64,000 bases of DNA from Acanthochromis polyacanthus (lineage: Eukaryota; Chordata; Actinopteri; Pomacentridae): contig NC_067129.1 in NCBI RefSeq assembly GCF_021347895.1, positions 35,994,604 through 36,058,603 of the forward strand, given 5' to 3'. Made by a program: the position numbers and the translations under genes. This document shows positions 56,626 to 64,000 of this stretch, one piece after another. Position 1 is the stretch's first letter. Each line of letters starts with the position of its first letter. A model generated the notes under the pieces. The model did no database searches. It saw only the letters and a program-made list of their open reading frames with translations, and was not told the DNA's origin.

Positions 56626-57408
56626 GTGTTCAGAAAACAACCTGACACTAAAAACCTCAAAAACAAAGGAGATTATCATGCACTTTAGGAGGAACAGAAC
56701 CAGGAGGAGTAGATATCCACGAGGGAGGGGAGAGGACAGCCAACAATCCTCTGTGCTCCTTTTACTGTCCTCTGAAGCCTCTACATCCACGACCAGTGTG
56801 TGGAGAGACTCCACCCATTCAGGTTCCTGGGAGTCTAGATGTCCAATGACCTCTCCTGGACAGACAACATCACGGCTGTCATAAAGAAGGCTCAGCAGCG
56901 ACTACATTTCCTGAGAGTCCTCAGGAAGTATAACCTGGACAGGAAGCTGCTGCTGGCCTTCTACCACTCATCAATAGACAGCCTGCTGACGTACTGTGTT
57001 TACACCTGGTACGGGAGCTGCACCGAGGCACACAGAGCAAGGCTTCAGAGGACAGTAAAAGGAACACAGAGGATTGTTAGCTGTCCTCTCCCCTCCCTCG
57101 TGGACATCTACTCCTCCCGGTGCCTCCGCAGAGCTCTGAACATCATCAAGGACAGTTCTCAGCTTTTTGATCTGTTGCCCTCTGGAAGGCGTTACAGATG
57201 TATTAAAGCGAGGACAAACAGCTTCTTTCTGAGAGCCATCACCACCCTAAACTCTCACGTCTCATGTCTCACACCCAGCCAACAATATAATGTGAAATGT
57301 GCAATATACATCACTGCCTCATTCACTCTGTTATTTATACTCTGTTATTTATACTGTATATTTGTTAATAGACTGTTTGCACTATTTTTTAAGATTTCTT
57401 TGCACTGA
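56626..57408 (+). pseudogene. Rex1-like reverse transcriptase C-terminal part
   Basis: Two frames, 56626-56814 and 56839-57408. The first carries ENNLTLKTSKTKEIIMHFRR. The second carries MSNDLSWTDNITAVIKKAQQ, LHFLRVLRKYNLDRKLLLAF, SSIDSLLTYCVYTWYG, CPLPSLVDIYSSRCLRRALN and LFDLLPSGRRYR. These are the post-catalytic thumb/C-terminal motifs shared by fish Rex1/CR1-type RTs. The catalytic FADD region is absent because of 5' truncation. A frameshift at about 56815 breaks it. Confidence 0.78.
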
Positions 57409-57481
57409 AAAAGAGAAGCTCTCCAATCTCGTTATACACTGTATAATGACAATAAAGCATATTCTATTCTATTCTATTCTA

Positions 57482-58203
57482 TGCCCCTCTGTGATCCATT
57501 TCACATCATATTTTATAATTTTATTGGTTATATGTTGCCTGACAGGGTAACAGCCCAATATTGTGTGTTTTAAAAAAAAAATTAAATACAGGCTGGGGCA
57601 TTAAGAGACAACCCATTGTGAGTGCTTTTACTTTTGATACTTAAAGTACATTTGAAAGTAAGTTCTTATTTACTTTTACTTAAGTAGGATTGCTAATGTA
57701 GTATTTCTACTTTTACTTAACTATAAATTGTGCTGGTTGTAAGTATTGAGCAAGAGTACTTCCTCCACCATTGTTTATGGATCATAGGATCTGTTTTTAG
57801 GATTTGTATGACATTTCTGCCCTCACAAGGTGACACAAGGTGAGGCTACACTACGCTACCAATGCTAGCAGGGTTGCCTGAGCAATGAGCGCAGATTTCC
57901 CCCAAAACAGTTCTTTTCTCCTTTTTGTTTTTTTACACTTCATCTGTAATAAAAACAGAAAATCGCCACGATACCATGTACTCCTTTTACATTTCATACA
58001 GAAATACATTTTCTGAAAATCTACACATTTTTTGACAATCAAATTGGAATCCAGAACTTTTAAAGGACTATATTCACAAGGGATCTAGATGCATTTTCCA
58101 CCACTGTTCAAATTGTTCGTCATAGTTGTGCTGACTTTTCATGGTAGCTTGCCATGTGTGAATGTGTGAGCACATCAAACGCTGCCATGCAAAGACAGCC
58201 ACT
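57482..58203. other. Intergenic stretch with a hAT-MITE-like end
   Basis: 57610-57775 contains TTTACTTTTACTTAAGTA and ends TACTTCCTCCACCATTG, the terminal words of a widespread fish DNA-transposon repeat. No gene is seen. Confidence 0.5.
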
Positions 58204-59346
58204 TCACATGCTTTCCTCTGAAAGCTCTGAAATGCTGTCATCCTGTTCACTTTCCTCTTCACAATGTTCTTTGTCTTCTTCCAACATGAGGAAAGATGAG
58301 TCCGTGTCAAAACATGCATAAGTGCTAGGAATAGAGCTCAGTTTCTCCAAAAGAACATGGTGCTTGTGCAAAGAAGACAGCAGTGCAGTCCTCTGTATCC
58401 CTCTTCTGTGGTTGTAGGGTTGTAGATGAGGCAAAAGTAAAAAGTCATGAAAGGTTTATTCATAATACTAATATTACTAATAATAGAAATTAAAAAGGCA
58501 ACACTGAAGCTTGAAATATGTAGTCTGAATACATGATTCTGAGGCTGCACATTTTTCTGAAAATATCACAGCTGGGTAAGTGATTAAAGGTCGTTAAATT
58601 TAATAGAAAATAATTTACTGTGGCTTTTGATGTCCTCTTCAGTTTTGTGAAGGAGGTTGTCCAGTTTGCCCTATGCCATTCTTAGATATTAGTAATGCTG
58701 GGTCATCTCCTTCACATCTGACGAGCATGATTTGATCAGTCACCTCTTCAAGAGGAAGCAAACAATTAATTTTAAGAGAACAGATGTGAAAATGAAAACA
58801 TTAAATTATCTTCTAACATCAAGGTTGTCAAAAAAAAAAGGTTGTCCAAGGTCATCAAGCTGGGACAATCCTTGAGGCTCTACTACCATCTACTGGTGGT
58901 AGAGGAAATTTGTTTTTTTGGTTTTCAAAAACAAGGATAATGCTCTCTTTGTTTTTTTCTGTTTTTGTGAGGGTTATCATGATGAGAGAAAGGGGTATGG
59001 AGACAGATTTTCAAGTGATGCAAATCTTATTTTAGCTGACACCAATGTGATAGTTTTGCTGGTAAAACTGCAAATCATGTTAATCAATAAAACAACAAAC
59101 ACAAATGGGACATAAATGAATAGAATTTGTCAAAATCTCAAAATGGTTGGGAGATTTTGACAAGGATTGTTGGAAAAACACTTGGCTTACCATCTCCTTG
59201 CACATCCCAAGGCAGATCTCCATCATCAGAGAGACTGCATGCTGCTTCTGATCAACTGTTTGATCAGATGCAGGAATGGTGTTTGAGTGCATGATCTTCT
59301 GCTTGAGTTTCTTCTCGAGATTATCTAGTTTCCTCCATTCCCGCAT
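58204..59346 (-). other. Unrecognised possibly spliced coding segments
   Basis: Minus-strand pieces with splice-like borders. 59346-59191 reads MREWRKLDNLEKKLKQKIMH and on to MEICLGMCKEM before GTAAGC. Near 58737-58630 an AG (CTTGAAGAG) precedes VTDQIMLVRCEGDDPALLIS then KNGIGQTGQPPSQN and a stop. 58395-58204, after CAACCACAG, reads RGIQRTALLSSLHKHHVLLE and ends in an acidic tail EEDKEHCEEESEQDDSISEL. The third piece lies beyond the stop of the second, so they cannot all be one transcript without alternative splicing. No family is recognised. A transposon relic is possible. Confidence 0.25.
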
Positions 59347-59789
59347 CCTTGATTGGTTAAGGCTGGGCTGGTCAGCTTCATCCGCTCAAATGATGTGAAT
59401 GCATCAAATGTGAACAGCATTTGGCAGCTGGTGGTGGCAGGTCAATATCTGCATCCAAGCATGTCACTTAACCCTGGGGTACATTTCAAGGAACAACGAC
59501 AACAGCACACAGTCGACAGACACATGTGATATGGACCTGAAAAAAAAATACAAACATTCAGTATCTGAATAAAATGGGGTTTTTTTCGGTTACAATGAGA
59601 AACACTTACGCTTATTGTGTTTGACTTAACACATCGCCTACTGGTGGGTAATAAATCACAGAAAATGACGACATTACAAGTCATCGGAACGGGGGACAAA
59701 TTATGTTTCTATCGCAACATAAATGAGAATGCAGTTAAGTTGTCTGAGGATGTAATTTTGTGGAGACAAGTTGTTTAAAGCTTAGAAAA

Positions 59790-60905
59790 ATCACAAAAAC
59801 TGCAGCAGGTATAGTGTAATGGTTGCATACATGTTCCTGCTTCAGAATGACTTCAAATGGGATAAATCTAAATGTGAATTCCATTTAAGTTGATTTGATT
59901 TAAAGGAGTAGTGGGGACAACACATTTTGCAAAAGTGTGCATTTCAGCTCATGATCAGCATTTTGAAGCGTATAAAAATCATGTAGGCTGTAGTAACGTA
60001 AACTTCATGTTGACAAAGAACTTTCTTCTTCAGAATGACTTCATGTATGATAAATTTGAAGGCAAATAGTTTTTATGTTGATTTGGTTTGAAAGAATAGC
60101 AATTACTCCATATTTGACAAAAACATGCATTTGAGCTCAGGAACAGCATTTTGAGCATATAAAAATCATGAAGTCTGCAGTAACGTGTGTTGACACAAAT
60201 TTCTTCTTCAGAATGACTTCAAATGTGATAAATATGACAGCAAATGTTGTTAAAGTTGATTTGGTTTGAAGAGGGGGCTGGTGTCTTTTCAGGGAGGCCG
60301 TGAATGTGGGTAGGGGATTTGGACCTTCAGACTTGCAAGAGGTATCCAGGAAGGAGAAGCGAGGAGTCTTGGGATACATGGGTTGCCCGGATGGGTGGCA
60401 TGAACAGGCAGGAGTTCTGAACAGAGGAAAACAGTCTTACTGAAAGTGCAAAGGTAAAAAGCGGCTCAGACTGAATAGTGCGCACCACTAACTGATGATG
60501 TTCATTGGTCCGGCTTTGAGTAGCATATGGCATCTGATTTTATGGAAAGGTGAATTGTAGATTGAATCGCAAACACTTGTCTGTGCTCTGCCTCTGCTGA
60601 TTACAACGAGATGCACCTGCTGCCTAGCCTCTGTGCCAACGCACACCTAGAAAAAAGGAAAACCAGGACTGGAGGAGGAGCGAGCACTGTCAATGGCCAC
60701 AGCCAGAGGCTGTGATCATAGCAATAGCGGGGACAACATGGTTGACAAAGGTGTGCATTTCAGCCAGCATTTTAAGAATCTAAAAACCATGAAGTCTGCA
60801 AGAACGTGAACCTTATGTTGACACAAAAATGTCTTCCTCAGAATGAATTCAAATGTGATAAAATATGAAGGGAATTTGTGTTTAAGTTGATTTGCTTTGA
60901 AAGGG
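59790..60905. repeat. Diverged ~180-bp tandem repeat, four units, last one displaced
   Basis: The anchor TTCAGAATGA(C/A)TTCA falls at 59841, 60029, 60207 and 60837 (the last reads CTCAGAATGAATTC). Spacings are 188, 178 and 630. Units share GTTGATTTG(G/A)TTTGAA, GCATTT(G/C)AGCTCA-like and AATCATG(A/T)AG words. The fourth unit is separated by about 450 bp of unrelated sequence (about 60275-60725). Confidence 0.8.
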
Positions 60906-60972
60906 TTTTAAATACACTCGTCAACACAAGAACAAGTGCCAGCTTTTAAACTTTGTTTTAGGGCAGGCCAAG

Positions 60973-61191
60973 ATGGCAGTGTATTTTAGCTGGAGGAGGA
61001 GGGTGGAGGACGGTTTTATTGTTGAACCAGTCACTGTGTGTGTTAACATGATGAAGTCCAGACTCCTCATTGATTTTAACTTTTATAAAGCAGCGGGAGA
61101 TCTGGACTCTTTTCAGCAGGCTTGGTGTGTTAATGATGTGTTGTGTTCTGTGAAAAACCACACACTGCAGTATGGAGATGTGCTCATGTGA
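60973..61191 (+). other. Unrecognised 72-codon open frame
   Basis: It starts in a good context (CCAAGATGG) and reads MAVYFSWRRRVEDGFIVEPV, later MMKSRLLIDFNFYKAAGDLD and SFQQAWCVNDVLCSVKN. An AATAAAG lies 110 bp after its stop, before the CT repeat. No homology recognised. It could be the start or relic of a retroelement. Confidence 0.2.
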
Positions 61192-61323
61192 ATGGTGTAA
61201 CTATTTATTTAATTATTTATTCATGTATTTATTTTATGATGTAAGAGCACTTATTTGATTATATGTTGATGAATTCATATTTTTGTTATTGCAAGAGCGG
61301 CAAATAAAGTTAATTCAAAAATC

Positions 61324-61445
<122 letters not shown>

Positions 61446-61748
61446 CACTCCAGATACACATTTAACCCATAAGAACCCACAGTGACACTAGTGTAACAAG
61501 CACTTTGAGTGCCCCAGTCTCTTCTTTGTAAAGCTTTATGTCTGACCTTAACTCATTAAGTCCTTTAAGGAAAAATGGGTCTGGGTTCTTAATTATATAT
61601 TGAATGAATACCTGACAGCAACAACCAAAGACAACAAACTAGCTTTAGCTCATGTGCAGCTCTGCTTGCCCTTAATCCATGCCATTCAACACTTAGCCGG
61701 TTGGCATCAGCTATTAAGAACATGCAGTCTCTCTGATGATGTTGGACT

Positions 61749-62050
61749 ATGATGTTTGCAGATGACATTGTGATCTGTAGCGATTGCAGGGAACAGGTGG
61801 AGGAGAAGCTAGAGGCGTGGAGGTTTGCCCTGGAAAGGAGAGGAATGAAGGTTAGCCGCAGCAAGACGGAATATCTGTGTGTGAATGAGAGGGATCCAAG
61901 TGGAAGAGCGAGGTTACAGGGAGAAGAGATCAAGAAGGTGGAGGATTTTAAGTACTTAGGGTCAACAGTCCAGAGCAATGGAGAGTGTGGAAAAGAGGTG
62001 AAGAAGCGTGTACAGGCAGGCTGAAACGGCTGGAGAAAAGTGCCAGGTGT
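61749..62050 (+). pseudogene. Internal fragment of the RTE-type LINE reverse transcriptase
   Basis: It reads MMFADDIVICSDCREQVEEK, then LEAWRFALERRGMKVSRSKT and on to GSTVQSNGECGKEVKKRVQA before the frame breaks. It matches the minus-strand RT at 10418-11467 from motif C onward and stops at both ends without the LINE 3' tail, so it is a truncated or rearranged piece. Confidence 0.88.
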
Positions 62051-62272
62051 GTTGGAGAATTCTGCGATGTCAGGTGAGAAAAACTGGGAGGCGAACTCAG
62101 GAACACTCAGGAGACATATAGATGACTGATATTGAGATGAGTAAGTTTTACTGAATTCAGGAGAATTGATATAACAAGTGCATTGCCAATATCAACTCTG
62201 AGGAGTCTCTCTGTCCTTGGAGGGTTTATACTATGTGAGAGAGAAAAGAGGCAGGATCTAACCTTATGGGGC

Positions 62273-62520
62273 GGCATAGCTCAGTGGGTGGAGTAGCCAT
62301 CTCGCAACCAGAGGGTTGCGGTTCGATCCCCGGCCCGTCGTGCTCATGTTGAGGTGTCCCTGAGCAAGACACCTAACCCCTAATTGCTCCTGATGGGTCG
62401 TGGTTAGCACCTTGCATGGCAGCTCCCGCCATCAGTGTGTGAATGTGTGTGTGAATGGGTGAATGTGACGTATCATGTAAAGCGCTTTGGATAAAAGCGC
62501 TATATAAATACAACCATTTA
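62273..62520 (+). mobile_element. tRNA-derived SINE
   Basis: The head GGCATAGCTCAGTGGGTGGA (A box) and GGTTCGATCCCCGGC (B box) are tRNA-like, spaced about 40 bp. The body has GTGTCCCTGAGCAAGACACC. The tail is AAAGCGCTTTGGATAAAAGC then GCTATATAAATAC. It is not a tRNA gene because no 3' acceptor strand pairs with the 5' end. Confidence 0.82.
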
Positions 62521-62609
62521 CCATTTGTTATTGCTACACTATCAGCAAATAGTTGTCTGTCTGAGCAGTTGCTGTGCTTCTGTGTGTCTTCAATTGGGGT
62601 CAAGGGATG

Positions 62610-62815
62610 ACCTTCTGTATCCATCCATCCATCCATTCGCTATACACTGCTTTATCCTCACAAGGGTCACGGGGGGTGCTGGAGCCTATCCCAGCTGACT
62701 CGGGCGAAGGCAGGGGACACCCTGGACAGGTTGCCAGTCTGTCACAGGGCTACATATACAGACAAACAATCACACTCACATTCACACCTATGGGCAATTT
62801 AGAGTAGACCTTCTG
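62610..62815 (-). mobile_element. SINE 3' fragment (same family as 38923-39298)
   Basis: (CCAT)n at the left, then CACTGCTTTATCCTCACAAG, GACTCGGGCGAAGGCAGGGG and GGCAATTTAGAGTA. This is the reversed 3' half of the SINE at 38923-39298. Confidence 0.8.
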
Positions 62816-63339
62816 TATGTTGGTACAATTTTTCCTTCCTTCCTCTTTTTAATCGTAAGATCAAAACCTAAACTAGTAGTGAAAGGAAAAATTTTAAGTG
62901 TGGGGAAACCCGTGGCCAGAGAGCTCAAAAGGTAAAAAAAAATTCATTTTAAAAAGTCATAGTAATACACAATAAAAACAAAATTGATTACTGTGGTAAA
63001 TTTAAACTGTGGAAAATTAAATGTGGGAATTAGATTAATCACATCTGCTATACCTGTAATTACACATGGTGCAATTAACTGAAATTTCAATAATCTAAAC
63101 TAACTCAAAATGTCACCGCAAATACCTATTTATTAATAGTACGTTAATAGTCAACCACCCTTGATTTGTTTAACACTAATTCATACTTTTGAGGAAGAAA
63201 ATGCCCTAAAAAACAAAAAAAAGGAAAAAACCTATATACGTAATGAGAGGTCAGCTACATGAAGGGATACATGGAAATCAATGCTTAAAAATTCTCTTTC
63301 CCTTAAACATTCAAACCTATGTCTCTCACCAGAGAGAGC
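62816..63339. other. AT-rich stretch, nothing recognised
   Basis: No coding or repeat structure is identified. Confidence 0.45.
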
Positions 63340-63855
63340 TCTGGTGTCCATGATGTGCAGGTGAAGGAGAAAATGTCCGTGACACTGACTTTCTTTAAAA
63401 GTATTTTATTAAAAGAAAGAGCAGCATCAGTACAGACAGAACCTGTCTGGAAGGAGCCGGCCAATTGAATCCTCCTTGCTGGACAATGACCAGTAATCAG
63501 GTTTTATAGGTTTTAACATGTAAATGAGTACAACATATGGTTCTTTATTGTCCAACACATGGGAAAGCAGAGAGCATCCCCAAACAACCCCCCCATGTCT
63601 ACAACAGCTGAAGAATCCCTAAATCAGTATTTTGGACAGAAGAACCCTCATAAAAACACCTCCAACAGGGCTCTGTAAACAGGAGAACACTTTCCCATGG
63701 CATGGGTTGAATATAATGCAGGTTCCATCTGTGGTCAGAGACACCAGAGCAGACACTACATATAACAAGCAACTCATATCAAATACTAGAACAAACAAAA
63801 CAGATTCTATACTACTAACTTAATAAGTAATACATGTAACAGATCAGATACCACA
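63340..63855 (-). mobile_element. Probable LTR (3' end of an LTR retroelement) at window edge
   Basis: On the minus strand a purine tract GAAGGGGGGAATA (63856-63868) is followed by TGTGGTATCTG, as a polypurine tract precedes a 3' LTR. About 450 bp on, AATAAAATAC (near 63400-63410) could be its polyadenylation signal, and the LTR would end in CA near 63345. The internal part would extend right, out of the window. No protein or target duplication is visible. Confidence 0.4.
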
Positions 63856-64000
63856 TATTCCCCCCTTCGAGGCTGACAGAGCCTTGAAAATTACTAAAAC
63901 ATCAAGTACATAAAGGTTACATAGAAAATGCTTATGACATGTCCATTCTGTCCGTACTGATTACAGCCCAAATTTAGCAATATAGTAAATTTGTAGATTA

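Overview
The window looks like chromosomal DNA of a teleost fish, probably a percomorph. The evidence is a split gene with ray-finned-fish character (an AMPA-type glutamate receptor), long CA/GT/CT microsatellites, and a dense mix of fish-type mobile elements: hAT, piggyBac, Tc1/mariner, PIF/Harbinger, RTE- and Rex1-like LINEs and tRNA-derived SINEs. I see no bacterial operons, CRISPR arrays or stand-alone tRNA/rRNA genes.

The one clear host gene is on the + strand at about 28.2-48 kb. It is the 3' part of gria4 (AMPA receptor GluA4): the M3 exon (28238-28436), the ligand-binding S2 exon (32862-33109), the mutually exclusive flop (36101-36215) and flip (36876-36990) exons, the M4 exon (41687-41824) and the long C-tail exon (46997-47161). 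All exon junctions keep phase. The splice donor of the S2 exon sits in a hairpin matching the known R/G ADAR-editing hairpin. Reading through the M4 exon donor gives an alternative 65-residue C-tail. The pore-loop (Q/R-site) exon and everything 5' of it are not in the window, so the first 28 kb is either a giant intron or separate sequence.

Left part (1-28 kb): a broken TTF/DUF4371-type hAT transposase gene at the left edge, disrupted by a perfect 33-bp-arm palindrome and by a palindromic non-autonomous element with a 7-bp target duplication; a hAT element with BED-finger remnant (3681-5569) containing a second hAT-type MITE; a second copy of the palindromic element (5931-6471); a nearly full-length but frameshifted RTE-type LINE (9939-13029, 11-bp target duplication); a 5.9-kb hAT-type element (14244-20173) carrying a nested, nearly intact piggyBac (15170-18415) and a giant inverted repeat; local duplications, minisatellites and microsatellites.

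Right part (49-64 kb): a three-level nest, in which a Rex1-like LINE is interrupted by a PIF/Harbinger element (51497-56622), itself interrupted by a Tc1 element (53712-55829). That Tc1 copy carries 329 bp of gria4 intron DNA identical in layout to the flank of the Tc1 copy at 30121-31758, 24 kb away. This points to interrupted gap repair or gene conversion between the two copies. Further right are an unrecognised spliced ORF set, a ~180-bp tandem repeat, a CT microsatellite, an RTE fragment, a tRNA-derived SINE and a probable LTR running off the edge.

No single new multi-gene system is evident. The strongest unusual observations are the Tc1 copy with captured gria4 intron, the alternative gria4 tail, the palindromic element family, and a small retroposon-like unit (39975-41330) encoding a membrane-plus-coiled-coil protein with a LINE-like 3' tail.
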